Origin: Emydura subglobosa | Taxonomy: Eukaryota; Chordata; Testudines; Chelidae | Assembly (NCBI GenBank): GCA_007922225.1 | Contig: ML679960.1 | Span: 5,278,198-5,342,197 of the forward strand | Length of the DNA: 64,000 bases | Reading direction: 5' to 3' | Shown: positions 36,001-47,780 of the stretch, piece by piece | Position numbering within the stretch: position 1 is the stretch's first letter | How the letters are laid out: each line of letters opens with the position of its first letter | The notes under the pieces: model-generated | Database searches by the model: none | The model's input: only the letters and a program-made list of their open reading frames with translations | What the model was told of the DNA's origin: nothing | Program-made: the position numbers and the translations under genes

Positions 36001-36275
36001 AGAGGGTTAGCCGTGTTAGTCTGTATAAGGAAGAGGTAAATTGCTTTGCTCACCCATTCTCACCTCCTACTCAATGACTGTCATTAGACCTCAAGTACTC
36101 AGCTTTCATCCACCTCCCCCATTGTTCTCTTTGCACTTGTATATGTATATGATGATCCTATGTTTCTCATTTCTACCTCTGCATCTGACAAAGTGAGCTG
36201 AGCCTCACGAAAGCTTATGCCTGCTAAAATTAAATTTGTTAGTCTTTAAAGTGCCACAGAACTCTCGTTGTTTTT
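36001..36275. mobile_element. Penelope-like terminal fragment, inverted arrangement
   Basis: The left piece ctagagggttagccgtgtta (35999-36027) is in forward sense. The right piece (36183-36275) is the reverse of the remainder: caaatttgttagtctttaaa and cctcacgaaagcttatgcct read on the minus strand as the familiar gactaacaaattt... gcataagctttcgtgag. Between them is unrelated filler. Head-inverted terminal repeats are typical of Penelope-like elements; the class is from memory and moderately certain. Confidence 0.5.
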
Positions 36276-36939
36276 GGTTAACTCTGTCATTGTCCCTCAG
36301 ACACAGCAGAAGTGCAGGTGCTGAACTAAAATCTTCTGGGATAAGCACAGTGAAGTGCAAAGGAAATGCAGCCTTAATCTTGAGGGAGAGGAACACAGGT
36401 TCCAGGTTTGAGGAAGGTGACTGCTAGAGGTCCAAATCTGAAGGTGGTACCCTGGAGATGGGTGCAAAGGGGGCCGAGGAGCAGCTAACCCCAGAACTGT
36501 GAGAACAAGAACCAGCTCCATGCCATAAAGGCAGTGATGAAGTAAAGTGCTTGCAAAATGATTCAGCATGAGGTGGTTATGAGCTCAGTAGGAGGAGAGT
36601 TTTGATCACGGTGTGTTTCTAGACTCTATGTACTTCCTGGCACTTCTTTGTCTGCCAAGACATTGGGCTGAAGATTTTTGATATTGGACTCAGCTCACCA
36701 TCTATACACAAGTATAAATCTGCTTGTTTATTAATCCATGATATTTCAATTGATATTTACATGAAACCAAGTGTGGGTTAACTTGTATGTCATCTTATTC
36801 ACGAATATATGAAAATACAACACCCAACTTTGGTGTTATAAGTATAGTGAGAAGGTAATTACTACTCTCTTCACTATTTTCACTCAGGCCGTGCTATTAA
36901 TTTCAAATAATCATTTAGGAGAACAATATGTTTTTTTGC
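36276..36939. other. Non-coding DNA
   Basis: Short frames on both strands at 36205-36569 without motifs; nothing supported. Confidence 0.4.
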
Positions 36940-36942
36940 TAA

Positions 36943-37218
36943 GGCATGGTCTATACTTAAAAATAAGGTTGACTTAGCTATGTTGCTCAGGGGAGTGAAA
37001 AATTCACATCCCAGAGTTCTGTCTTTAAACTGACCTAACTCTCTGTGTAGGTGTGGCTAGGATGACAGAAGAATTCTTCCACTGACCTAGTTGCCATTGC
37101 TCGGAGAGGTGGATTAATTACAGCACTGGAAAAATCCTTTCTGTTGCTGTAGCACTACAGTAGCTCAGCTGCAGTGCGGTAGTTGTACTGCAGTACCACC
37201 TGAAATGTAGAATTGGCC
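36943..37218. mobile_element. Harbinger-like MITE with TAA target duplication
   Basis: Left end ggcatggtctatactt and right end aaatgtagaattggcc are imperfect inverted repeats. TAA flanks both sides (36940-36942 and 37219-37221); a 3-bp TWA duplication is the hallmark of PIF/Harbinger. The interior (ttagctatgttgctcagggg, gaattcttccactgaccta) matches a family I recall from turtles. Confidence 0.65.
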
Positions 37219-37221
37219 TAA

Positions 37222-38859
37222 GTGTGAGGCACTGGAAGTTTTAAAGCACTAGTGAGCTGTTGCATTCTCTGTCTGGCACACAGTGACTATTTCTACACAC
37301 CTTCCATCAAACGCTCATCTTTTCTGAAAGTGTTTGCCACATTGCATAAAGAGTCAGTCACACCTTTCTCACAGAACTATAAATATTTGGAGAGATGGAT
37401 GATTTAAAAGCGGCATTTTCAACATATTTCATAGAAGATATTTGAAAGCAAGAAACAGTCTCTCTTTTTTCACAAAAAAACAAGATACTATTATAGTAAT
37501 TACATTTCCTTATTAAATATTGTTTCTTTACTAATGGTAAATAAATTCTGCACCACAAATCTTTTCAAAGAGAAACTCATAAAACCCAGTTATTCTGCTA
37601 GAATGTGGAGTCCTCACTAGAACCTGCCAAATATCCTTCAATTTTCATGGAGTTGAGTTGTTCTACTCAAAGTCACACAGAGAAGGGACCCTCCAGGGCA
37701 CACATCTTCACCCCTCCTATGTGGAAGTGAGGCATTTCATTTGTCTCCACAGCATCAGTCCTCCCCAAGACCTCTCAGAAGGCTCCTTGAAGGGGGCAGT
37801 GCTGCGTGGAGAAGAGGGGAAGAATGGCAAGCTGGGGGCAGAGGAAGGGCTGGGGGCATATCACCCACTCTTATGATCCCAAGATCCCACAGATTTCCAG
37901 ATTAAAAATCTGCATGGAAAACAGCAAAGAACTAAAGTATTGCTGTGAAGAAAAAATTCTTTACCTCAGATTGTTTTATTGAGAAGAGGCAGGAGCAAAC
38001 AGGCCTTTTTAATTGCCATGTTCATTCAAGAAATTCAATTAGTAGCTGCTATAACTCTGATCATTTTGATGGAGTTATACTATTGAGGAATTCTGGCTTT
38101 TAAGTTTGTTTTTTTCCCAGTCTCATATATACTTGTATAAATAAAGAAATACAAAACTATGATACTAGTAATGTCCTAAAAAGGTTTCTTATATTCCCAT
38201 ATAGTGTGATGGCCAAACTTCCTATCTGGAAAGTGGAATTTGGCTATTTCATCCATTATAAACCAATGACTCCCTGACTATGACACAGGATATAACCAAA
38301 TTATATTGCAAAACATATTTTACATATTATTTTTAGTGCATAATCTCACACCACAGGAGTTGACTGCTCTTCAAAGGTACTTTGTGTGAAGCTGGAGGCT
38401 TAGGCCAACTCTAGGCCTATGTATCAACTGAAAGTCTGTCAGGTTTAATGCTGCTAAAACGTTATTAAAATTAAGTTGTTAAAATTGCAGGAAAATATGT
38501 AGTGTTTGGATTTTCCTAAATGCTGGTGATCAGATGACTGCAATACTCACATGCTAATCTTTGTATTTATCATTTTAAGAGTAATATCTGAACATGTGTG
38601 TTACATAACTCTCACATGGCTGGGACAGAACCCATGATAAAAAGAGCCATTGATCATTGCTGAGTTTCATCCATAGAAATGGCTACACCCTTAGGGAAAG
38701 AATGTCAGTTCATATCCATTAAAAAGCAAGATGTCCAGAGGAAATGCCTCATTTCTCAATAGTGCATGTAGAAACTAGTTTACAGGACAATGGAGAAGGG
38801 GAAACTCCCACCCAGCGATAAGTCATGCAGGATCACTTCATTGAAGAATTACTTCATGA
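37222..38859. other. Non-coding DNA
   Basis: No recognised repeats with defined ends and no gene. The 72-codon frame at 37658-37876 is GC-rich at its 3' end but has no motif. Confidence 0.4.
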
Positions 38860-39560
38860 ACTCTCATCCCCACTTCATCTTTTGCATCTGTTAGCTTTGG
38901 GGTCAGAGCAGACACACGGCAGGTTTTTTGGGGGATAAAAGCTGCCTAGTGGAAGGAAACAGGGTTCTTTTTAATACACTGGATTCTAGGAGGCAAGGAC
39001 TTTGTCTGCCAGGTAAAGGAATTGTAACTGCTATAGCTGGGATAAGCCTCAGTAGCTGAACCTATAAGACGTTGAACAGAAGTTTGACAAGATAATAATC
39101 TAAGATTGTCTTTGTCAGTCTGTGTCTTTAGTATTCTTAGCATTGTGCAAATAGCTCATTTCATTTTCATTTAATTTAATAAAACCTAAATAAGTTTATT
39201 ACAGGATCAGACTGAGTGTTGTCTTATTGGATAAAGCAGGGAGATCTAAGGAGGAACTGACCTGTGGCATGTCTGGTCCTTTGGGAATAGAGGAACTTGA
39301 ATTTTGTGTGATATTACCGTGAAAGGAGCCTAATATCACAGGCAGCCATTTACTTGGTGTCAAGAGGGACAGAAGTTTCTAAGGGGACTGTTTAAATTCT
39401 ACATTAAAGCTGGCAAAACTGTAGGCAGTTAATAAGCAATGCAATTAGCTGACGTGTCTAAGGAGTTAATCACAGCTGGCACTGGCTAACTTCCTTGTTA
39501 CTGAATAATCTGCCCTGAAGTGGAACCCATGGTTTTGAGATACCATGGGTCATGACAGTT
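38860..39560 (+). mobile_element. LTR-like family X, copy 1
   Basis: Shares an ordered series of blocks with 53414-54466: an A/T-rich polyadenylation region (aataaaacctaaataagttt), then ggatcagactgag, gatctaaggaggaactgacc, ggtcctttgggaatagagga and a tail with tctgccctgaagtg and ggtcatgaca. The end is near 39553; the start is not defined. Probably the 3' half of an LTR. Confidence 0.45.
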
Positions 39561-41344
39561 GTTCTGAATATCCATTTGTTGAATGTCCATCTGAATGTCC
39601 TGTTGGCTCCATTCATTTTATGATATACTACAGGAGAAGCCCATTATAAGAGGATGGAAAAGAAAGTTAGAAATAAATATTTTTGGTGTAGGTTGATCAG
39701 AACTGCTTCCCTTCATCTCTAATAAAAATCAGACGAAAGATGGTTATGAAAATGGGACATACTCACTTGGAATTTTAGGGGTTTGTAGCTCTGGATAGAA
39801 ATAGTTCATTTTACATAATCCAGTAGTCAGTCATTATAGCCTTTAGGGTTTTGGTTTTTTTAGTTTGTCTGTTTAGTTACATTTACTTGAACAAGTATAG
39901 AAGTTTAAATTATATACTATTGCTCAAGTTTGTTACCTGGCTTTTTCTTAGCTGTTTACTCCCTGGTCAATCTCTTTCAAATAAATTAATATTATGATGA
40001 TTAGTGACAGCAAGATTTCAAAAGATGGGGAGGTCCATTTATTATCAAGGGAACAATGTATTTACATATATTCATAAGCAAAAAAAATCTGATTTCTTGG
40101 TAATTATTGCCATATACATAAGCGTGAGAAAAAGAAAAATGGGTAGTTTACTTTTGGCTACCAAAATATTATCCTGAAATATGTTTTAATTGTAAGAAGG
40201 TGTTTGTCAGAAATCTTCTATAATATAATGCCAAACATATATAGCATTAGAACAATGATTACTTTTTCATTTCACACTTTTTAAGTGAACAGTAAATAAT
40301 AAAATGTCATATTGTTGTTGCAAAATGAAATGACGTATTAGTCTTCTCTTAAGGACATTTCATTCTGCAGGAACACCCAGAAAACTGACTTCCCCCTAGT
40401 TTATAGGAGGTCTCCCACACTGGAAACTTGTGTCTTCCTAGAAGAATGTATTAGGTGAAGTACACTGCACCAAAACAAATGGACAAGCAGAAACTCTGAA
40501 TAAATACACACAAAATATCTAAGGAAAGACAATTTTGGCTTTTCATAGGAGTAATATTCATCAAGAAAACTAAGGACATGAGCCTGCAGTCCTTATTCAA
40601 GTAAAATTCCTCAATGCATATTGAGAATGGACTTCAGACCAGAGAGGCAGTAAATCCAAGTCAGTGAAAGACAGCAGTGTGTCCTTTCCTACAAAAAGGA
40701 ATGGAAAATACCAGCTGTTTGTTCAGATGCAAATTACACTTGAGATAGTTGCTTCTTTTAAGAGCTATCTACCAATTCCGCCATAGCTTAAATAAAAATG
40801 ACAAAAATGTAAACAAATTGTTAACAGACAAATAGTTACTCATTATTTCAATGCCTGGCTTAATATTTTGTATTATATAGTTTCCTGAATATAAATTTAT
40901 GACAAGAACAAAATGCAATACCTGAAATTTGCATGAATTTTGTACTGTTTCCTAAGGGAATACTTAAGATGAGGTCAGCGTTGCCTATTCTGAAAACTGA
41001 GCACTATGCAACCATGTGTCTAATGTTGCTAGTAACTCGGTTTGTGATGGTGTTAGATTTTCAGCATAATATCCAGCCAATATTGACAGTGGCATAACTT
41101 CTCCCAAAGTTTATGAGGCAACTGTCATAGATATCAAGTATGTCATATTTTGCTGAAAGGGGGAAAAATAATTTTCTCTTACCTATCATCCTAAAATTAC
41201 TTCCATCAAGGTGCATGGATTATTTTATTCTTCATGTAGGCTTTCATTTTTCTTTGCCCATTTTTCTGTCTTTGAGCAAAATACCTAGGTCACATGGCAC
41301 ATAATTTATTTCTCACTGGCAACAAACATTGAACATTTGCCTGG
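39561..41344. other. AT-rich non-coding DNA, repeat-poor
   Basis: 1.8 kb without a recognised element or gene. A plain candidate for unique sequence. Confidence 0.4.
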
Positions 41345-41585
41345 TTTAAATGGCAGTAATAATGCTTACTATTTATATAACTTCTCATCCACAGATCTCA
41401 AAGTACTTTACACAGTTGAGGGAGCATTATTATTCCTATTTTACTGATGAGGAAAATGAGACACAAAGGGTGTAAGATCCATAACTTACCCAAAGTCTCA
41501 CAACAAATCAAATGCTGAACCAAAGAATAAATCCAGTTCTCCCGATTGTGTCCTTTGCTGTATCCACTGAACATCCTACCTCTCT
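41345..41585 (-). mobile_element. MIR/CORE-SINE
   Basis: Ordered inverted MIR blocks: ctcaaagtactttacac, tattattcctattttactga, gaggaaaatgagacacaaag, aacttacccaaagtctcac, and a worn tRNA head ending ctgtatccactgaacatcc. The most complete MIR in the window. Confidence 0.75.
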
Positions 41586-41638
41586 AAAAGCACAAAATTG
41601 AATCAGTTATATATTTTTGCCAGTTTAGTTATTTCTGG

Positions 41639-42385
41639 AAAGCTGGCACATTAGTGAAACAAAACCAAATATTTTCAGTTTCCCACAAATTGGAAATTCT
41701 GAAAAACTTCAGTTTCAGAAAACTTTCATTGAAGAATTCTGTTACAGATTTCCAACTTTCATTCTGGAATTTCAAATATTTTTAGATTTCTCCATTTTCA
41801 TATTTTTAGATTATTGCATGACATGTCAACAGTAGTGCTAATGCATAATGTGCACAAACTGTCAAACTGTTTCATTACAGCACAAACCAGAGATACTTTA
41901 ATCTAGAAAACAGATAAAACGTTTTATACAGTAATAGTATTAGCTGCTAATGACTTTAAAAACAAAATAAAATAAAAAATTAAATTACCACTATTTCATT
42001 GTCATATTGTGACATGTTAGTTGTAGTAGTGCATATAAGTACTGACATGACATGAAATAATGTAAAATAATATAAAAATGAAAGAAACAATAAAATGAAT
42101 TTGATTTTTGCAGTAGTTTTGTAGCCCTGTACAGGATATGAGAGACAAAGTAGGTGAGGTAATACCTTTTATTAATATTTTTATTAAATATAATTCCTCA
42201 CTTACTTTATTCTCTCTCAAAATGGAAAATTTGAAATTCTGAAATGAAATATATTATTCTGAAATCAAAATATATTTTCCATAGGAATTTTTGTCAAAAT
42301 CACTTTTTTTAAATCTTTTAATTTTGAGGAAAAAAGACATTTTCTGTTGAAAAAAGTTTTAACAAAAAAATTCTGACCAGCTCTA
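41639..42385. mobile_element. Palindromic AT-rich element Y, copy 1, with nested fragment
   Basis: Outer ends aagctggcac (41640) and gaccagctct (42375-42384) are inverted. Inner arms are long: gattattgcatgacatgtca near 41811 pairs with tgacatgacatgaaataatg near 42043. The whole is made of gaaattttc-type arms around a small centre, like a DNA transposon with very long terminal repeats. A Penelope-like scrap at 42113-42178 is inserted in the right arm. No transposase is encoded. Confidence 0.6.
42113..42178 (+). mobile_element. Penelope-like fragment inside element Y
   Basis: gtagccctgtacaggatatg agagacaaagtaggtgaggt (two adjacent 20-mers) matches the start of the fragment at 46528-46690. It interrupts the right arm of element Y. 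Confidence 0.5.
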
Positions 42386-45300
42386 CCCACGTCCTTCAAA
42401 GTAGCTATTAATTTATTGTCTGTCCCTTAGTGGTTTTACTAATGACTGCAATGCCTGATGTATCTAAGTTTGGGAAGCTACCAAGAGAAGGAGTGGAGAG
42501 TGAGTTAGAGGGAAGCACATCATCAAGATATGCAAGAAACCTATCACACATTAGGATTTGTTTGTATGCTCATGGGATCCCTACCAAGAATAGGATTCAT
42601 AATACAGTTTCCCAACCCATCCATCAATTTATTTGGGAGTCTAGAGAAGGGGTTCTCAAATTTTGTCATAGTGAGCCTCCCTATGGTAAGAAAAAATAAT
42701 TGTGCCTCTCTATAGTTTACTAAGATAACACAAAGAACTGAAAGGCCCATATTTTGCAAGAATGGGAGTAATTTAGTAGAAGGGCTTTAATCAATATGTT
42801 TATAATAAGAGTGTTCGTGTCAAAAGTACTAATTTTATTTCATAAATCGCCTTTCATGTTGTTCCACTGTTCTGTTTAGAAAGAGCACAAATCACAGCAG
42901 CTAAAATAAAACCGCACAAATGTTTGAGTAAATAATAAAAATCAAACAATTATAGATTGTGTCAGTATCCACCAGTCCTACATTATGAGTTGGAGGAGTG
43001 ACTTTGTTTCCTAATTGCACAAAGTAGTGGAATTTGGGGTTGCAATGTACAAAGGTAAAGATGTAAGTCATCTTCCACCAGTGTTTTCCCCAGGAATTAA
43101 AATGAGAGGGAGTGTACAGATTTACAGGGGGATTGGAAAAACGACTGAATTGGCAACACGCTAGCTAGTTCATGTAACTAGATGACCACTGAGAGGGGAT
43201 GGGGAAGTTCAAGGAGGGTGTACACTTTCAAATTCCACTGAAAGATGAGAGCAATACTTAATTTTGATTGCGGCCAGTGCTGGGAAGCCTGACTCGCATA
43301 AGTATGTTGATGAAAAAGGAATGAGCACTTTAAGAACACAGGGGGTTCTTAAACTCAGGAAATCAGGAAATTCATGTTCTACTCATAACCCATTATCTAC
43401 AACTGGCTTTTGTGAAAAATGAGCGCTGCAATTCCTTGTCACTTGACAAGTCTCAGCTTTTGGCCAGTTCTCCTCCTGACTCCTCACACTGACGTAGCCT
43501 AGCTGGTGCCTTGACTCCAAGACACTGATGTGTAGCACCTCGAACAGCACGAGCGTGACAGTGCTAGTTATGGAGTAACATGTTTATTGGCTGCCAGTGC
43601 TCAGACACATGTTGGGCTGCATCCGCTGGGGGCGAATCGGTGAGTGCACAGGGGAGCAGAACTGTGGTATGGATGCTGTGTGTGTGATTTGTCCCTCACT
43701 CCATGGTAGTGCTCTACCACATAGAACAGGTCCTCTACTTCCCCAGTTCACATATCATAGCAGCACCCGGGTGTTTTCATCCATCTGCCCCCAAGTCACA
43801 GACAGCTGAAGGGTACAGATGACCCTATTTTATTCCCACTTCATGAGGGTGACTTTAGGAGAGCACATATGCATGTGGATACCTTTGCTGGGCTTCACAC
43901 TTTTCCTCCTCAGCACCAGTCAGTGTATCCTTGGTGGCTCCCCCCAGCATGAGATATAAACCCTCTGCAGCATGCTGGGGGATGAGGAAGGGATTTGGGT
44001 TATGCAGAATTTTGGATAATAGGGTTTTGGATAAATGGGATTATGCTAGTGTTATGGTGTCAAATCTTGTTGGTTTTGGGTCAAGTGTGGCCACTACCTT
44101 GTATTTCAGGATAAATGTAAAGAAGCCTGAAAAAACCAAAGTAGCACCCAAAACACAGGCACATAGAAAAGCTGAATCATGTAGGGGGCTAGGGCTTTGA
44201 TTGATGGAACTGTTTTCTGTGAAACAAAGAAAGAGTACAAGCTGAAGCAGTCAGAGAATGCCAAGCAGACAGTAACAGAAGGCTGGTAATGTGTCCCTGA
44301 GAGAAAACTTAGAGAAAAAGCTTTTGGGATACTGAGTGCAGGCTGGAAAGGCAGGTTTGCAACAGTGAACATAGGAAATATCTCCTGCTGTTTGTTTTCT
44401 GTTATGCTGAGGGAAATAGGGCTTTAGGCATTCTTTGTAAATGAACTAAATTTCATCAAAGAAATACTGATATCACGTTCACCTCTTAACTGGCACAACC
44501 TCCAAGATCCTGAAATTTTGGCCAGCCACTTGGGTCAAAAAGGGTAGCAGTATGTAATGTGTAGTATAACTAAATGCATGTGTATTAAGCATAGGAACAT
44601 ATTCACTGTAAGATGTTGCATTCTGGCAAACATAATCAAAACTCCATGGCATTGGTCTCTGAACTTTAGGGGCCTTTTAAAAAAAAAATGACAGGAATCA
44701 ATGAGGATAGACGAATAAGGTATCTGTCATGTCAGTTTTTAAAATAAATAACATGAATGAGAAAGGATTAAAAAAAACCAACAGTGACAATACTGAGAAT
44801 CAGTGGGCTAAATTCTCAGCTGTTGTAATATATAAAGTCAGTGAAGCTGGGCCAATTTGCATCTTTTATTGACTACATGAAACTGACAGTTCACACTAGC
44901 TGACAACCTTTTATTTTTAGTCATCTGTGATCAAAGGCACCATTTCCAGTTTTAGCCATCTCATTTCAAGAAATATATTGCATGGATTGAAAATGCAGAG
45001 GGAAGGGGAATGGGAACCAAGATAGTTTTCCGTATAACAGATCTCATGAAAGGAGTTGCAAAGTCCAGAATGATTTAGTTTGGATAGGTGATGTGTTAGA
45101 GGGATTTGTGAAGTACAGTCATTGCAGTTAGGAGTTGTAAACTATTTTACTAGTGAAAGTAGGATTCTAGCATTTTGAAAATAGCACTTGTTTAATAACA
45201 CATAACTCAATTCACAGAAATTCTGAAGGGAGCAATCCATGTTTACTAGCAGACACCTCAAAATACTCACTGGCCCACAAAGTTTTAAATTTTTTCCACT

Positions 45301-46527
45301 TGAATTTCCTTATTACTCTAGTATTAAGTGCTATTTGGCATATGATCTCACAAATTTATTATACTTACTAATCACTAAATAAAAGAGTCAAAAACAGTCA
45401 TAAAAGTCAGAATATATAGTAAGGGAACATTAATTTTTTTGCATGTTTATTTTTGTTAAGTTAAAAATAATAACGTGCATCTGAAAGGTTCCTATTATCT
45501 GCCAAGATCCTTAGATTTTGCATTTATCTAAGGATTTGCACAAGCCCATACAGTATTTCAGCAGCTTTAGTACATGAAAGCCTCAAAACTAATTCCTCTT
45601 CCAACTGCACTGGGAATCCAATCTATCTCCTGACTCTGCAAAGACTTTTAATATAGCTCTCAGCCCGGGAAGCCACTAGATATGTTTTCACAGAAATCGC
45701 TCCTGTTATTGGTCCTTAGATTTCCCCTGGAGAATTATTCACAGCATAATTAGTTACTGAAACAGGAAGAATTCTTTTCTGTTGCTTTCCCAACAAACTC
45801 TAGTCTGTTGATCGATAGGACTATGAGAATTTAGGATAAATTAACAACAATCAAACTCTCTTTAATTTGCGGGAGGAGGAGAAGGGAGTGTAGAGAGATG
45901 CTTTAAAAGTTCTGCATCAGTAGTTTGATAACATTTTTCACATTCTGTCTTAAGGCTTCAGTGGATTTTTACTTACATACTTTGTTTCATAGCTGTAGGC
46001 TAAAAATGTGTGCTAAACTAGATTATGAGAATGGACAATTTCCTTATAGGGTTTTGGACCGGATTTTCAGCTAAAAGCAGACATAGTTTTGTGCCTACTG
46101 ACATTTACAACTGTAAAACTACATACAAATCCTTAAATCCTTGAATCCCAGTTTTGTGCACCACTGAATAATGACAGATAAATACAAGTATGGTTTTGGT
46201 TATGTTGATGGTGTTATATTGGAGAATGAGCGACTAAATGGCGGCATGTCTTCTCTTTCTTAGATTAGGCGTTATGGTTGATTGCTAGGGGTTACATTTT
46301 GACTTACTGAGATATTCATCACCCAAGGCTTCTTATAAACAGAGCATCTAGGTATTCTAGGTCAGCAAAAATTACTGTATGAATGGCTACAGCCTTTGAG
46401 GAGAGGTTATTTATTTTACTGTTTGCCTGAGGCTGCAAACACCCTAGAGTTGAATTAGTGTTGTTCTTCCCTTTTGAAATAGTTAAGCAGCTAGATGTCA
46501 GAAGGAAAGTGTATACAGTGCTGTTGT
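42386..46527. other. Long non-coding stretch
   Basis: No recognised gene. A hAT-like left end (aaggggttctcaaattttgt, 42648) has no partner. 43490-43930 is described separately. The remainder is ordinary AT-rich DNA; 44809-44870 carries a worn ctaaattctcagctgttgta MITE end. Confidence 0.4.
43490..43930 (-). other. GC-richer block with minus-strand polyadenylation-like signal
   Basis: On the minus strand ccaataaacatgttactcc (AATAAA; TTTATT on plus at 43583-43588) ends a stretch of balanced base composition, with a second AATAAA further upstream (plus 43832 area). This looks like a 3' UTR, a retroposed transcript or a worn LTR. No protein is recognised in any minus frame and no target duplication was found. 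Confidence 0.25.
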
Positions 46528-46690
46528 AGCCATGTCGGTCCCAGGATATTAGAGAGACAAGGTGGATGAGGTAATATAATTTATTATATCTTTTGTTGGT
46601 GAGAGAGAGCGCAAGAGAGGGAGAGAAGCTTTATAGCTTATACAGAGCCCTTCTTCAGGTCTGGTATAGATATTATGATGATGAGTTCCA
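46528..46690 (+). mobile_element. Penelope-like terminal fragment
   Basis: Ordered blocks gtagccatgtcggtcccagg, atattagagagacaaggtgg, gatgaggtaatataatttat and agagcccttcttcaggtctg are the recognisable order of a very common turtle repeat. A GA-rich run (46600-46625) has expanded within it. Class assignment to Penelope-like elements is from memory. Confidence 0.55.
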
Positions 46691-46965
46691 CAGAAATGTC
46701 AAGGGCTAGATTTTAATTTTAGGAATGGGCCTCACCAAGGCATGGTGCATAATCTGCGTACCACCATGAGTAGTACTAGCAGCTAATGTATCTTTGAGAT
46801 ACCTCTGTGAGTCACAATTCCTTCTTCCCTTTTTCTCTAGAGTAGAAGGAAAAGGGGATAGTAATTTGCTACTGGTATATGCCAGCAGCAGTTTATAATT
46901 TGAGCTGGTTGGAAAGCTATGATTTAAACTGTACTTTTCCTTTTAGAAACTGCCATTTCAACTAC

Positions 46966-47065
46966 NNNNNNNNNNNNNNNNNNNNNNNNNNNNNNNNNNN
47001 NNNNNNNNNNNNNNNNNNNNNNNNNNNNNNNNNNNNNNNNNNNNNNNNNNNNNNNNNNNNNNNNN
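46966..47065. other. Assembly gap (100 N)
   Basis: Exactly 100 N, the conventional size for a gap of unknown length. It borders a C homopolymer, so sequencing or assembly failure there is likely. Confidence 0.98.
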
Positions 47066-47069
47066 CCCC

Positions 47070-47113
<44 letters not shown>
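47066..47113 (+). repeat. C21 run followed by (AC)13
   Basis: Twenty-one C then about 13 AC dinucleotides. Length may be unreliable beside the gap. Translated frames across it are artefacts. Confidence 0.9.
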
Positions 47114-47116
<3 letters not shown>

Positions 47117-47129
47117 CTGTATCCATTTT

Positions 47130-47780
47130 AGGAACACTGATTTTCAAAACACTGACTTTTTTTAGAAATGAAATTTTCCAAAATAGGGGGAGAAAAGGTT
47201 AATTTCATTTAGAAATGAAATTTGCTTTGAAGAGGATTGTTTCACTTTTCTATTTTTAGGTTATTTCATGACAAGTCAGCAGTAGTGATGAATAACAACA
47301 TACTATGGCATAACAACCTGCCAGGCCAGGTCATAATGTGACAGTCAGAATATTCTATTTTATTTTAATTAATTAAAAAAGGATGGTGTGGTGCTACTTA
47401 GTACAGATTGAAATGTCTTCTTTTATTATCTATATCATAGTGTTTCCTGTTGTGTTGTAATGAAACAATCTGTACTAAGGAACAGCTATTATTTTTTTTA
47501 AAAAAGGCTATTTGACCGTTATATTATGTCACGATATGTCATATTATGACATAAATTGACATGATGTATCATATTATGCACTTCCACTATTGACATGTCA
47601 TGAAATAATGTAAAAATATGTTTTAAAAACAAATTTCCACATGAAATTTTCCAAACAAAACTTTTTTACAGAATTTTCATTTTTCCAGGAAAGCTTGAAA
47701 ATGTTTTCATTCTGATTTTTCACTAAAATAAATGTCAAATTTTCCCATGAAATAGAAATTCTGGGTTTCGGTCAGCTCTA
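47130..47780. mobile_element. Palindromic AT-rich element Y, copy 2
   Basis: The left arm passes through ttatttcatgacaagtcagc (47261); the right arm has attgacatgtcatgaaataa (47590), an inverted match. The right end is ggtcagctct at 47770-47779, as in copy 1. The outer left end is close to or lost in the assembly gap. Confidence 0.55.

Noticed and set aside
42648..43350. hAT-like left end ggggttctcaaa and a second gggggttcttaaact at about 43337
   Set aside because: Both are in the same orientation and no inverted partner or 8-bp duplication could be found, so no element was called.
46879..47202. Frames crossing the N gap
   Set aside because: They contain undetermined residues and a C/AC microsatellite translation; artefacts of the gap.
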